The notes: a model not told the origin generated them from the letters alone. 64,000 nt of DNA from Pseudomonas sp. DTU12.3 (GCF_004124275.1 NZ_CP027218.1:4343501-4407500); one strand, 5' to 3'. Positions 18,532 to 27,758 are shown, counted from the first letter of the stretch. A program made the numbers and translations.

Positions 18532-19113
18532 ATGCCCACCACGCTGCAAGGCCAGCGCATCGTTCTGCGCCCGCTTCAGTATGCCGACGCCGACGCCCTG
18601 CTCCATGCCGCCGCTGACGGCGAATTGTGGAACCTCACCGTCACCGTCGTGCCGTCGCCTGACACCATCGACAATTACCTGAAAAAAGCCCTCGATGGCC
18701 GCGACGCCGGCACGGTCATGCCGTTTGTCATCGTCTTGAAGGACAGCGGCGAAGTGATCGGCTCAACGCGGTTCTGGAAGATCGATCCGCTCAATCGCAA
18801 ACTGGAAATCGGCAGCAGCTGGATCGCCGCGCGCTGGCAGAAATCCTTCGTCAACACCGAAGCCAAATACCTGATGCTGCGTCATGCCTTCGACGTACTC
18901 GACTGTGTGCGCGTGCAGTTCACCACCGATGAGAACAATCAGAAATCACGAAACGCGATCCTGCGTCTCGGCGCGCAACAGGAGGGCATCGTCCGTCATG
19001 AACGGATCATGCCGGATGGCCGCAAGCGCAACTCGGTGCGCTTCAGCATCATCGATGACGAGTGGCCACTGGTGCGCCAGCGCCTTGAGCAAAAGTTGGC
19101 GGCGTACGACTGA
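18532..19113 (+). CDS. GNAT acetyltransferase, RimJ/RimL type
   Basis: This 193-residue GNAT protein has LQGQRIVLRPLQYADADAL at the start. A central GEVIGSTRFWKIDPLNRKLEIGSSWI follows, with a less canonical acetyl-CoA loop (RWQKSFVNTEAKYLMLRHAFD). Then come VQFTTDENNQKSRNAILRLG and KRNSVRFSIIDDEWP. This order matches RimJ/RimL-like N-acetyltransferases that modify small molecules or protein N-termini. It diverges from xthA. The substrate is unknown. Confidence 0.85.
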   Translation: MPTTLQGQRIVLRPLQYADADALLHAAADGELWNLTVTVVPSPDTIDNYLKKALDGRDAGTVMPFVIVLKDSGEVIGSTRFWKIDPLNRKLEIGSSWIAARWQKSFVNTEAKYLMLRHAFDVLDCVRVQFTTDENNQKSRNAILRLGAQQEGIVRHERIMPDGRKRNSVRFSIIDDEWPLVRQRLEQKLAAYD

Positions 19114-19198
19114 AGCGACCGCTCGTCACCCGGCAGGCACCAAGTGTGGCGCGTCTCAGACCAACGTCAGGTAACCAGCCCTATTCTGGAGACCTACC

Positions 19199-19510
19199 AT
19201 GACTACCCGCACCCTGACTTCACTCGTGCTCGCCGGCCTGCTGGCAGCCACTTCCGCCGCAGCCTTCGCCGCCAACGATGGCGCGGACGCTACCGGCACC
19301 AAGTCCGGCGCCACCAGCGGCACAAACATGCCGCCCAACAGTACGCCCGGCGCACCTTCCGGCAGCACCGGCAATGGCAATGACGGCTCCGTTTCGGGGT
19401 CCGGCACCGGCACCAACGGTGGCGCCAGCGGCTCGGGCTCAGGTGCCGGCGGTGGCACCGGAGCAGCGGGCGGCGGCACCGGCGGCGCGGGTGGTGGCAC
19501 TGGCGGCTGA
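19199..19510 (+). CDS. Secreted Gly/Ser/Thr-rich low-complexity protein
   Basis: This 103-residue protein has a clear Sec signal peptide (MTTRTLTSLVLAGLLAATSA, cleavage after AFA). About 78 residues of G, S, T, N and A follow, ending in repeats such as GGGTGGAGGGTGG. GGAG lies seven bases before the ATG. A hairpin follows the stop. Composition suggests a disordered periplasmic or extracellular protein. No family is recognised and no enzyme motif is present. Confidence 0.7.
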   Translation: MTTRTLTSLVLAGLLAATSAAAFAANDGADATGTKSGATSGTNMPPNSTPGAPSGSTGNGNDGSVSGSGTGTNGGASGSGSGAGGGTGAAGGGTGGAGGGTGG

Positions 19511-19520
19511 ACGAACAAGA

Positions 19521-19553
19521 GCAGGCCATGGTGAGCGCCATGGCCTGTTTGTT
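19521..19553 (+). terminator. Hairpin after the Gly-rich protein gene
   Basis: CAGGCCATGG / CCATGGCCTG stem with a six-base loop followed by TTTGTTT; it can serve the convergent diguanylate cyclase gene too. Confidence 0.75.
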
Positions 19554-19563
19554 TACGCGCAGA

Positions 19564-21210
19564 TCAACGATCCGAGCGCAACAGCTCCCCGATCACGGTG
19601 TCCATCGACAACACGGCGGCGCGATTGCGTCCGGCGTTTTTCGCCTGATACAGCGCCGCATCGGCACGCTGAATAAACACCTCGGGGCTGTCATTGCCCA
19701 GCGGAATGAACGAGTAGCAGCCGAGGCTCACGGTGAGATATTCCGAAGGTGATCCGCTGTGGGCGATGCGTTTGTCCATCACGCTACGGCGGATTTGCCC
19801 GGCAATCGCCAGTGCGCCGTTGATGTCGGTGTCCGGCAGCAACACCGCAAATTCCTCACCGCCATAACGCACGGCCAGATCAGCCTTGCGCTGACAGCAA
19901 CTCTTCACCACCTGCGCCACCTGAGTCAGGCAATGATCTCCCGCGACATGGCCATAGGCGTCGTTGTAGCGCTTGAAAAAATCGATGTCGAGCATGATCA
20001 GGCTGACCGGACTCGACTGCCGCGCGCCTCGGGCAAATTCGATTTCCAGCGAACGCTCGAACAACCGCCGGTTGGCCAGCCCGGTGAGGCTGTCATGGGT
20101 AGCAATCTGTTCCAGCGCCCGTTGCGCCCGGAGCAGGTTCTTCTCGATCCGTTCGCCGTCGCGCACTTGATGGATGAACACCCAGCCGAACAAACCGACC
20201 CCAAGAATCACCAACGCGATGATCACACTGGACTGAAACGCGCGCTCGTACCAACCTTTGAGAATTGCGTCACGCGACGTCGCTGCCGCCACCACCAACG
20301 GATACGACGCCAGTTGCCGGTAGCCATACAAACGCACGACGCCATCGACCACCGAGTTGATCATCGCCGTACCGGCTGAAGCCTCAGGCAACAACGTCTT
20401 GTAAATCCGGCCCTGCGCCAGCGAAGAACCGATCAGGCCCTCATCGAAAGGTCGACGCGCCAACAGCGTGCCGTCAGTCAGGCCGAGGAACATGTTGCCG
20501 TTGTTGTCCAGGCTGAAGCTTTCGAAGAACTTGTCGAAGTAGGACATCTTGATCCCGGCCATCAACACGCCCTGGAAGTTGCCGGCGCGGTCGCTGATGC
20601 GTTTCGAGATGGGGATGATCCATTCGCCATTCTCACGGCTGCGAATCGCCGGGCCGATGTGCGCCAGCGTCGAAGCGTTCTGCTGGTGGAACTTGAAATA
20701 CTCGCGATCCGCCACGCCGTTGCCACGTGGCAGATCGGTAAACGAGGTGATCACCCACTGACCGTCGCGATCGAACAGGAACATGCCGTGCAGCTGATCC
20801 AGTTGCTGCACCCGTCGGGCAAAGGTTTTCTGCAAGCGCGGCTTCTGGCCGGCACCGTAGCCATCGTCCTCGATCCAGTCGACCAGGCTGGTCAGCACCA
20901 GATCAGCGGCCAGAAAGGTGTCCTCGGCCTGTTGCGCCATGGCGCGGGTCAGGTTGCTCGACGCCATCTTCGCCATCGCCAGATCCTGGCGGCGCGACTG
21001 CTCCAGTTGCAGATACAACAAACCGAACAGGCACAGGCATATCGCAACGATAAACAGCGCCGCCGCTTTGCGCAGCGGCAATCGTTTGAGTGCGCCGGGA
21101 GCCTGATGAGGATCGTGAATGGGGATTGGCAAAAGCGTGTCCTGGGCAGGTACGACAGGGGCAAACGCCCGAAACCCTTGTGTTGGTGAGCGTAGCCCAC
21201 CGGGATACAC
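19564..21210 (-). CDS. Membrane diguanylate cyclase with extracytoplasmic dCACHE-like sensor
   Basis: This protein of up to 548 residues has TM1 at about residues 46-68, a periplasmic sensor of ~260 residues (GQWVITSFTDLPRGNGVADREYF is a Cache/PDC-like segment), TM2 near residue 330, then a GGDEF domain with RYGGEEF. An RxxD inhibitory site (RKAD) lies exactly five residues before GGEEF, so product feedback is expected. It makes cyclic-di-GMP from GTP. The start is uncertain: ATG at 21210 is far from the first helix and a TTG about 27 codons in is an alternative. Confidence 0.9.
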   Translation of the reverse strand: MYPGGLRSPTQGFRAFAPVVPAQDTLLPIPIHDPHQAPGALKRLPLRKAAALFIVAICLCLFGLLYLQLEQSRRQDLAMAKMASSNLTRAMAQQAEDTFLAADLVLTSLVDWIEDDGYGAGQKPRLQKTFARRVQQLDQLHGMFLFDRDGQWVITSFTDLPRGNGVADREYFKFHQQNASTLAHIGPAIRSRENGEWIIPISKRISDRAGNFQGVLMAGIKMSYFDKFFESFSLDNNGNMFLGLTDGTLLARRPFDEGLIGSSLAQGRIYKTLLPEASAGTAMINSVVDGVVRLYGYRQLASYPLVVAAATSRDAILKGWYERAFQSSVIIALVILGVGLFGWVFIHQVRDGERIEKNLLRAQRALEQIATHDSLTGLANRRLFERSLEIEFARGARQSSPVSLIMLDIDFFKRYNDAYGHVAGDHCLTQVAQVVKSCCQRKADLAVRYGGEEFAVLLPDTDINGALAIAGQIRRSVMDKRIAHSGSPSEYLTVSLGCYSFIPLGNDSPEVFIQRADAALYQAKNAGRNRAAVLSMDTVIGELLRSDR

Positions 21211-21305
21211 CGGGCAAACGCCCTGATCCCGCCCAGTAGTATCGGCGCACAGCGAGTTTCGATGATCGCTGTTCGCAGATTTATTTTCGATTGTTCTTTG
21301 CGGTT

Positions 21306-21959
21306 AGTCCGTTGTGAAGAGCCAGCCGGCGCATCGCACTGTGCAGTGAAGCGCTGACCAGCGACCTCGATCTGGCAATCCTGCGCATCGGTATGCTGGA
21401 AAACTTCGATGCCCGCCGCAGGGCGCTGATCCTCGCCGGCTTCACCCGCAACCACCCGCACGCACGCCTGGAAACCATCAGCGGCATGAGCCTGGACCTG
21501 CGCCAACGGCTCGACGCTGGCGACATCGACATCGCCCTGATCAAACGCGAACCGGACAGCGGCCCGGCGTGGGCAACCTGGCCGGAACGGCTGGTGTGGG
21601 TCAAAGGCGCGGATTTCGATTCGTCCAGTGGCGTGCTGCCGCTGGCGCTGTTTCCGCAAGGTTGCCTGTATCGGCAGCGGGCGATCCGCTTGCTCGATGT
21701 TGCGCAACGGCCGTGGCGGGTGGCGTTTGGCAGACACAGTTTGACCGGAATTCAAGCGGCGGTGGCTTCAGGATTTGGGGTTCGGTGTTGCCGGCTTCGG
21801 CGGTATTGTCGGAGCATCAAGTGTGTACGGACTTGCCTGAACTGGCGCCGACGGAGTTGGCGTTGGTCAGCCGTGAAGGGGTTTTGAGTGGGTTGCAGCG
21901 GGGGGTTGGTGGAGTTTTTGCGTGGGGAGTTGGGGGTGGATGCCAGGGGATTTGCCTGA
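21306..21959 (+). pseudogene. LysR-family regulator remnant (N-terminus missing, two frameshifts)
   Basis: The frame from about 21306 reads as the ligand-binding half of a LysR regulator: LDLAILRIGMLENFDARRRALI, then RQRLDAGDIDIALIKREP, and LPLALFPQGCLYRQRAIRLLD. At about 21775 (after AVASGFG) the family sequence continues in another frame as SVLPASAVLSEHQVCTDLPEL. It shifts again at the G run near 21900 into GLVEFLRGELGVDARGFA and a stop at 21957-21959. The helix-turn-helix part is absent upstream. It resembles the intact LysR protein at 23416-24270. It is probably non-functional. Confidence 0.8.
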
Positions 21960-21985
21960 CAGGTCAAGGTCGACATCAAGCCTTT

Positions 21986-22078
21986 TGTGGCGAGGGGATT
22001 TATCCCCGCTGGATCGCGCAGCGGCCCCAAAAAAGGGTCTGCTGCGCAGCCCAACGGGGATAAATCCCCTCGCCACAG
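21986..22078. repeat. REP doublet, type III (GGCGAGGGGATTTATCCCC)
   Basis: Inverted pair of TTGTGGCGAGGGGATTTATC units around GCGCAGCGG..CTGCGCAGC, forming one long hairpin between the LysR remnant and the RNase T2 gene. A half copy is at 27856-27899. Confidence 0.9.
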
Positions 22079-22107
22079 TCATGTGTACTTGATATTTAGC
22101 TAGCGTG

Positions 22108-22773
22108 TCAGCGCGACGGCGGCACCCGAATATCCCCCGCCCGGCATTGCGTCTTCACGCCCTTGCCACACGCGCCAAACTGCAGATCCTTGCCCATGCA
22201 CACGCGCACTTCCGACAGTTCCGGGCCGCTGCAAATCACCGCAATGCCGTTTGCCGGAATCCCCGGGTTGGCCTTGCGGAACAGGTCGGCGATCTCCTGG
22301 GCTTCGAAGTAATACGAGGAGCTGAGCGGTTGCAGTTCGTCCGGGACCTTCACTGCCGCGACGGCTTTATCCGCTTCATCCAGATAGCCCATCGCACCAA
22401 GGCCGCTGCAAGTGCCGTGCTTGGACCATTCGTGATCGAGCAGTTTTTTCGTCGGGAACAGTGTCAGGCCTTTAGCGGTTTCTGCTGCCGACAATGTCGT
22501 CAGCGGCGGGCAGGATTCCGGCCAGCCGCCGTTGGCGTATTGTGGCCACAGACCGTGCAGCACGAAGCCGTAACCCTTGCCGGTGCACTGTGAATCATCC
22601 TTGTGGGTCAAGCAGAACGTCGGCGACCAGGACAACGTCAGCAGGTAGTAATCGAACACCCCCGCCACTGCTTCTGCCTGCACCTTGCTCGATTGCGACT
22701 GACGCGCCGAACTCAAGCCGATGCTACCGGCCGTCAGCGCAATCACTGCCAAAATTGTAAACAGCTTTTTCAT
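22108..22773 (-). CDS. Secreted ribonuclease, T2 family
   Basis: This 221-residue protein has a signal peptide (MKKLFTILAVIALTAGSIG). The two T2 catalytic boxes are intact: CAS1 FVLHGLWPQ near residue 72 and CAS2 HEWSKHGTC near residue 113, supplying the three His and the Glu. Several cysteines (SPTFCLT, DSQCTGKG, ESCPPL, GTCSG) fit disulfides in the periplasm. It degrades RNA non-specifically for nutrient use or stress. It is a stand-alone gene, divergent from the next one. Confidence 0.93.
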   Translation of the reverse strand: MKKLFTILAVIALTAGSIGLSSARQSQSSKVQAEAVAGVFDYYLLTLSWSPTFCLTHKDDSQCTGKGYGFVLHGLWPQYANGGWPESCPPLTTLSAAETAKGLTLFPTKKLLDHEWSKHGTCSGLGAMGYLDEADKAVAAVKVPDELQPLSSSYYFEAQEIADLFRKANPGIPANGIAVICSGPELSEVRVCMGKDLQFGACGKGVKTQCRAGDIRVPPSR

Positions 22774-22938
22774 CTACCCGCTCCTTGGGACGCCTGCGTC
22801 CGTGGTTTTCGATCCTGGCCAGACTTGGCCAGTGCTGATTTCGACACGCTTGTGTTGCAAGTGCATGACGCAAGGCAAGGCCGTACGCCGTTGAAAGGTC
22901 TACGATTAACAGGCAGACATCAAACCAAGGGATCCGAA

Positions 22939-23409
22939 ATGAGTAAAGCAGACGAACTCGCCGCCAAACTCAAGCAAACCCGGCACACCCACGCGGATGC
23001 GGCGCTGGAGATCGATTGCTGGCCGGCGCAGGTCTACGACCTGTACCACCGCATCGAGGCGTGGCTGCAACCGGTCACCGAGGTCGGCCTGAAAATTCGG
23101 CGTAATCCGACCCACGTTTGCGAAACTTCGCCCGATGGCGAAAGTCACGATTACGCCATCGACCAATTGGTGATCGAGGCCAATCATCAAAGCCTGACAT
23201 TTGATCCCATTGCCCGGTTTACCGAGGATGGCGCCGGACGGGTACAGATCAATCCGTCAGCCACGGACACCTATTTGCTGCGTACCGTGGATGAGCATGG
23301 CGAAAGCCATTGGTGGATGCAGTCGATTGAAACCGGGCAGCAGCTGGACGCCATCGCGCTGACGGAAAACAATCTTTTGCTGGCGGTACAGGCAGGTCTC
23401 GGCCTATAG
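22939..23409 (+). CDS. Hypothetical protein (about 156 residues)
   Basis: The start at ATG 22939 has AAGGGA upstream; the open frame extends further 5' but overlaps the divergent promoter area. It begins MSKADELAAKLKQTRHTHAD and contains LEIDCWPAQVYDLYHRIEAWLQPV. A mixed alpha/beta body follows with QLVIEANHQSLTFDPIARF and TYLLRTVDEHGESHWWMQS. There are no membrane helices or signal peptide. The layout, with a helical head and a beta-sandwich-like body, is regular and the codon use is normal. I do not recognise a function. Confidence 0.7.
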   Translation: MSKADELAAKLKQTRHTHADAALEIDCWPAQVYDLYHRIEAWLQPVTEVGLKIRRNPTHVCETSPDGESHDYAIDQLVIEANHQSLTFDPIARFTEDGAGRVQINPSATDTYLLRTVDEHGESHWWMQSIETGQQLDAIALTENNLLLAVQAGLGL

Positions 23410-23415
23410 CACTGA

Positions 23416-24270
23416 CTATTGCCGCCGCGCCGCACAGAAATCGAAGATCGCCTGAGACACCGCTTCGATCATCTGCGGATCGGCATCAGCCGCGGTGAAC
23501 AAGCGGAACTGCGCATCCGGCAACGCCGGCAAGCCATGTTCCGCATCCAGCGCCGCCAGCCCTTGGCCCAATTGACTCAATGGCATCGGTGCCACGGCAA
23601 ATCCCGCCAGCGCCGCTGCGCGCAAACCGGCATTGCTGGAGCAAAGCATGGCGGTGCGCTGCGCGATCCCGGACTGGGCCAAACGGGTCAGCGCCGCTTC
23701 ACGATACGGACACGGCTCAGGGAACAGCGCCAGCGGCAATGGCGCCGGCAGTTGCGTAAGCGGTTGCGCGGCCCACGCCCACACCAGCGGCTCCTGCCAG
23801 AGCAAGCGCCCCGACTCGCCGGTTTCACACAGCGAGCCGATGACCATTTCCAGGTTGCCCTGCTGCATCTGGCTGAGCAAAGTCCCCGGAATGTTTACCT
23901 GTATATCGATCTCCATTCCCGGGTGCTGCGCCGCGCAATCCTGCAATGCGCGCAACAACCGCGCCTCGACAAAATCCTCGGAAACACCGATCCGCACTCG
24001 CCCCTGAAACGGCGTGCGCGTGAGTTGCGTCCAGGCATCGCGGTGCAACGCCAGAATCGTCCGCGCATAAGCGATCAGGCGTTCGCCGTCAGCCGTGAGC
24101 TGTTGCGAGCGCGTGGTGCGCTTGAGCAGCGGTTTGCCGACTTGCTCTTCCAGCCTGCGCAGATGACCGCTGACCGCCGATTGGGTCAGGTGCAGTTTTT
24201 CGGCGGCACGACTGAAGCCGTCCTCATCGACAACCGTGACAAACGTCTTGAGCAACAGTGCGTCAAACAT
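23416..24270 (-). CDS. LysR-family transcriptional regulator
   Basis: The protein is 284 residues from ATG 24270 (MFDALLLKTFVTVVDEDGFSRAAEKLHLTQSAVSGHLRRLEEQVG is the winged helix-turn-helix at residues 1-45). A substrate-binding domain follows, with VRIGVSEDFVEARLLRAL and LALFPEPCPYREAAL. A TTG six codons upstream is also open, and neither start has a strong ribosome site. It is divergent from the azoreductase gene, with an ATAG-N11-CTAT box between them, so it probably controls that gene. Confidence 0.92.
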   Translation of the reverse strand: MFDALLLKTFVTVVDEDGFSRAAEKLHLTQSAVSGHLRRLEEQVGKPLLKRTTRSQQLTADGERLIAYARTILALHRDAWTQLTRTPFQGRVRIGVSEDFVEARLLRALQDCAAQHPGMEIDIQVNIPGTLLSQMQQGNLEMVIGSLCETGESGRLLWQEPLVWAWAAQPLTQLPAPLPLALFPEPCPYREAALTRLAQSGIAQRTAMLCSSNAGLRAAALAGFAVAPMPLSQLGQGLAALDAEHGLPALPDAQFRLFTAADADPQMIEAVSQAIFDFCAARRQ

Positions 24271-24309
24271 AGTGAGATACGTGATCAATGGCGGATTTAT
24301 TCACGATTT

Positions 24310-24328
24310 ATAGTTTGATGCGCGCTAT
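24310..24328. promoter_or_regulatory. Putative LysR box upstream of azoR
   Basis: ATAG-N11-CTAT is a symmetrical T-N11-A type site, 45 bp before the azoreductase start and 40 bp from the divergent LysR start. Confidence 0.5.
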
Positions 24329-24372
24329 GTTGCAATGCCTCGCACTGTCCACCCGAACTGTCGAGGCTTAAC

Positions 24373-25020
24373 GTGACCACCCTTCTGCACATCGAATGCT
24401 CACCGCGCAAACAACGCTCCGCGTCCCTGCAAGTGGCCCGCAGCTTCATTGATCGCCATCTCCAGCACCATCCGCAGACGCACGTCGAAACCCTCGATCT
24501 GTGGAGCTTGCAGCTGCCAGAGTTCGGTGAAGAGGCGATGAATGCCAAGTACGCAGGCCTCAGCGGAATAGCGCGTACAGCGGCCCAACAATCGGCCTGG
24601 GAAGAACTCGAGACGCTCGCCGCCCACTTGCACCGTGCCGATATTCTGGTGATGTCAGTGCCGCTGTGGAATTACAGCATTCCCTACAAACTCAAGCACT
24701 ACATTGACCTGGTGTCGCAGAAAGACATCCTCTTCAGCTTCGACCCCGAGCGTGGCCCGCAAGGTTTGCTGCACGGCAAAACCGCTGTTGTGGCGTATGC
24801 CCGTGGCCTGGATTTTTCGGCGCAATCGACCACGCCCGCCGAGCGGTTCGACTTTCAGAAACCGTACATGGAAGCGTGGCTCGACTTTGTCGGGATCACC
24901 GATGTGCACGCGTTGATCGTCGAAAAGACCATTCTCGGTGAAGACCTCGACCGCGATTCGCGACTGCTCGCCTCACAACAGGCGCGGGATCTGGCTGATC
25001 GTCTCGCGCGGGCCGGGTGA
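24373..25020 (+). CDS. azoR: FMN-dependent NADH-azoreductase
   Basis: This 215-residue flavodoxin-fold quinone/azo reductase starts at GTG 24373. It has the FMN phosphate loop IECSPRKQRSAS near residue 8, MSVPLWNYSIPYKLKHYIDLV near residue 95 (isoalloxazine contacts PLWN) and the conserved AYARGLDFS segment. It reduces quinones and azo compounds by two electrons with NADH. It is divergent from a LysR regulator that probably induces it. Confidence 0.9.
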   Translation: MTTLLHIECSPRKQRSASLQVARSFIDRHLQHHPQTHVETLDLWSLQLPEFGEEAMNAKYAGLSGIARTAAQQSAWEELETLAAHLHRADILVMSVPLWNYSIPYKLKHYIDLVSQKDILFSFDPERGPQGLLHGKTAVVAYARGLDFSAQSTTPAERFDFQKPYMEAWLDFVGITDVHALIVEKTILGEDLDRDSRLLASQQARDLADRLARAG

Positions 25021-25078
25021 CACCCACAAAAGCCTTTCACTACACTGGGCCACCTTCCTTCTCGGAAACCCGATCGCA

Positions 25079-25864
25079 ATGACAATTCTAAAAAGCACGA
25101 TGATCCTCTGCGGTGCGCTCACTTTGGCCACCGCCGTTCAGGCGCAGGAAAGCACTTCACACCTCGACAGCATCCAGCAACAAGGCCAGTTGCGCGTCTG
25201 CACCACCGGCGACTACAAGCCCTACACCTTCAAACGCACCGACGGCGACTTCGAAGGCATCGACATCGCCATGGCCCGTTCGCTGGCCGATAGCCTCGGA
25301 GTCAAGGTCGAATGGGTGCCGACCACCTGGAAAACCCTGATGCCGGACATGCTGGCCGGTAAATGCGACATCGGCATGGGCGGTATTTCGGTGACGCTGG
25401 AGCGACAGAAAAAAGCCTACTTCAGCAACACCCTCGACACCGACGGCAAGATCCCGCTGGTGCGCTGCGCCGACGTCAGCAAGTACCAGAGCGTCGAGCA
25501 AATCAACCAGTCCAACGTGCGCCTGGTCGAACCTGCCGGCGGCACCAACGAAGCCTTCGTCCACGCTTTCCTGCCCAAGGCGCAACTGGCCTTGCACGAC
25601 AACGTGACGATCTTCCAGCAACTGCTCGACAACAAGGCCGACGTGATGATCACCGACGCCTCGGAAGCGCTGTATCAGCAGAAACTCAAACCGGGGCTGT
25701 GCGCGGTGAATCCGCATCAGTACATGCAGTATGGGGAGAAGGCTTACTTGCTGCCGCGCGATGACATCAGCTGGAAACTGTATGTCGATCAGTGGCTGCA
25801 TTTGAGCAAGGTCACTGGCAAATATCAGCAGGTCATTGGTCAGTGGCTGGCCGTACCGCAGTAA
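25079..25864 (+). CDS. pheC: Periplasmic cyclohexadienyl dehydratase, PheC family
   Basis: This 261-residue protein, ATG 25079, has a signal peptide (MTILKSTMILCGALTLATAV-QA). The mature part is a solute-binding fold that follows P. aeruginosa PheC closely as I recall it: RVCTTGDYKPYTF, GISVTLERQKKAYFS, PAGGTNEAF, NVTIFQQLLDNKADVMITDASEA, LCAVNPHQ and EKAYLLPRDD-YVDQWLH. The E in TDASEA fits the proposed catalytic position. It would convert prephenate or arogenate to phenylpyruvate or phenylalanine in the periplasm. A plain amino-acid-binding protein is the alternative. Its last 32 bases overlap the convergent XRE gene. Confidence 0.82.
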   Translation: MTILKSTMILCGALTLATAVQAQESTSHLDSIQQQGQLRVCTTGDYKPYTFKRTDGDFEGIDIAMARSLADSLGVKVEWVPTTWKTLMPDMLAGKCDIGMGGISVTLERQKKAYFSNTLDTDGKIPLVRCADVSKYQSVEQINQSNVRLVEPAGGTNEAFVHAFLPKAQLALHDNVTIFQQLLDNKADVMITDASEALYQQKLKPGLCAVNPHQYMQYGEKAYLLPRDDISWKLYVDQWLHLSKVTGKYQQVIGQWLAVPQ

Positions 25865-26684
25865 GTTTTTCCAGTGCTCGGCTGGCTTCACTGTCCGCTG
25901 CGGCGGTCATGACGATGATCGCCTGATCGAGACTCTCGGTGCAGGAGAGCATTTGCCAATCGAGGCTGAGCTTGCCCACCTGCGGGTGCAGGAACGTTTT
26001 GCTGCCGCAGGTCGGGCTGGCTACCAGATGCGTCGCCCACCAGCGGCGAAAATCCTCGTCGCGCAACGACAGTTCGCCGATCAATGAGGCTAGTCGCGGA
26101 TCGTCCGGGAAACGCGCCGTATCCATGCGCAGAAACGCCACGCAGTTGCGGCCGTTGTTCTCCCAATCGACGTACAGACGGCGAAACCTCGGGTCGAGAA
26201 ACGACAGGCGAATCAGGTTGCGTTGCTCGATCGGCATCTCGGCGAAATCAACGTAAAGCGCCGCTGCCAATGGGTTCCACGCCAACACATCCATATAGCG
26301 GCCAATGACAATCGCCGGAATACCTTGCAGGCTGTCGAGCAGACGCTGCGTCTGCACGCCCACCGTTTGCCGCCGCTGCCGATCAACCGTGGTGCGGCCC
26401 AATCGCGCCAGTCGATAGAGATAATCCAGATCGTCTTCTTGCAGGCGCAATGAACGCGCGACCGCCGCCAGCGCCGACTTCGACGGCGACAAACGCCCCT
26501 GCTCCAGACGCGTGTAGTAATCGACGCTGATGCCCGCGAGCAGCGCCACTTCTTCACGGCGCAAACCAGCAACGCGACGTGCACGCCCGGCGTCGGCGGG
26601 CAAACCGACTTGTGTCGGTTCGAGTTCAGATCGACGAGCACGGAGAAATTCGCCGAGGTCGTTAGGATGGGTTTGTGTATTCAT
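25833..26684 (-). CDS. XRE-family regulator with MmyB-like ligand domain
   Basis: This 283-residue protein has an N-terminal helix-turn-helix (VAGLRREEVALLAGISVDYYTRLEQGR, residues ~38-64). A large C-terminal domain follows, with PAIVIGRYMDVLAWNPLAAALYVDF and RNLIRLSFLDPRFRRLYVDWE, the pattern of the MmyB-like domain common in actinobacterial and Pseudomonas regulators. It is divergent from the alpha/beta hydrolase at 26847 and likely controls it. Its 3' end overlaps pheC antiparallel by 32 bases. Confidence 0.9.
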   Translation of the reverse strand: MNTQTHPNDLGEFLRARRSELEPTQVGLPADAGRARRVAGLRREEVALLAGISVDYYTRLEQGRLSPSKSALAAVARSLRLQEDDLDYLYRLARLGRTTVDRQRRQTVGVQTQRLLDSLQGIPAIVIGRYMDVLAWNPLAAALYVDFAEMPIEQRNLIRLSFLDPRFRRLYVDWENNGRNCVAFLRMDTARFPDDPRLASLIGELSLRDEDFRRWWATHLVASPTCGSKTFLHPQVGKLSLDWQMLSCTESLDQAIIVMTAAADSEASRALEKLTAVRPATDQ

Positions 26685-26846
26685 GGGCCGATCATGGCGC
26701 GCGGGCGCGAATCAGGGAAGACACTCCTTATCATAGGAAAAACTTTCCCAGGAACCGCGCTCTCTTTTTGCCCCTCACCCAGCGGTTCACTCTTTGCCTC
26801 GTCAGCCGCCAGACGCGGCATCGCATCTACCCCGTGGAGTGCACCC

Positions 26847-27758
26847 ATGAAAACCAACGTCAGCTTCCTCAGCAACGGCCTCAAACTCGCCGGCCACCTT
26901 TACCTGCCGGCCGACTTGCAGCCCGGCGAACAGCGCCCGGCCATCGTCGTCGCTCACCCGTTCGGCGGCGTCAAAGAGCAGACCGCCGGCCTCTACGCAC
27001 AGAAGCTCGCCGAAAAAGGCCTGATCGCCCTCGCCTATGACGCCAGCTACCAAGGCGAAAGCGCAGGTGAGCCGCGTTATCTGGAAGATCCGTTCGTGCG
27101 CGCCGAAGACATCAAAAGCGCCGTCGACTTCCTCGCCAAGCACGCCTCGGTCAACCCTGAACGCATCGGCGCCCTCGGCATCTGCGCCTCCGGTGGCTAC
27201 GTGCCTTTCGCAGCACAGACCGAACGCCGCATTCGCGCCGTCGCCACCGTCAGCGCCGCCGACATCGGTCTGCTCTACCGCGAAGGCCTCGGCGGCACTG
27301 GCAGCCCTGGACAACTCAAGCAACTGTTAGAAGAAGTCGGCCAGCAACGCACTCGCGAAGCCCGTGGCGAACCGGTGCGCATCGACCCGATCGTCCCGGA
27401 AACCGCCGACATCAGCGCAGACACCCCGACCCTGTTCCGCGAAGGCAGCGACTACTACCGCACCACACGGGCACAGCATCCGCACTCGCCGAACAAATAT
27501 GTGTTCACCAGCATTGGCCGGATCGCAGCGTACTCGTCCTTCGATCACATAGATCTGATCTCGCCGCACCCGCTGCTGATGATTGCCGGCACCGAGGCCG
27601 ACACCCGCTACTTCAGCGAAATGGCCATTGAGAAAGCAATGGAGCCTAAAGAGTTGGTGCTGATCGAAGGCGCAACCCACATCGACCTGTACGACAAGGA
27701 ACAGTTTGTCGGACCAGCCGTGGAGAAACTGGCCGGATTCTTCAAGCACTACCTGTAA
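26847..27758 (+). CDS. Alpha/beta hydrolase, dienelactone-hydrolase-like
   Basis: This 303-residue protein starts at ATG 26847 (MKTNVSFLSNGLKLAGHLYLP). The upstream open frame runs through the divergent promoter region and is not used. Hallmarks are VAHPFGGVKEQTAGLYAQKLA, AYDASYQGES, a nucleophile elbow GICASGGYV (GxCxxG, so Cys or Ser nucleophile assignment is open), an acid in AGTEADTRYFSE and His in EGATHIDLYD. It is probably regulated by the divergent XRE protein. The substrate is unknown. A terminator follows. Confidence 0.88.
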   Translation: MKTNVSFLSNGLKLAGHLYLPADLQPGEQRPAIVVAHPFGGVKEQTAGLYAQKLAEKGLIALAYDASYQGESAGEPRYLEDPFVRAEDIKSAVDFLAKHASVNPERIGALGICASGGYVPFAAQTERRIRAVATVSAADIGLLYREGLGGTGSPGQLKQLLEEVGQQRTREARGEPVRIDPIVPETADISADTPTLFREGSDYYRTTRAQHPHSPNKYVFTSIGRIAAYSSFDHIDLISPHPLLMIAGTEADTRYFSEMAIEKAMEPKELVLIEGATHIDLYDKEQFVGPAVEKLAGFFKHYL

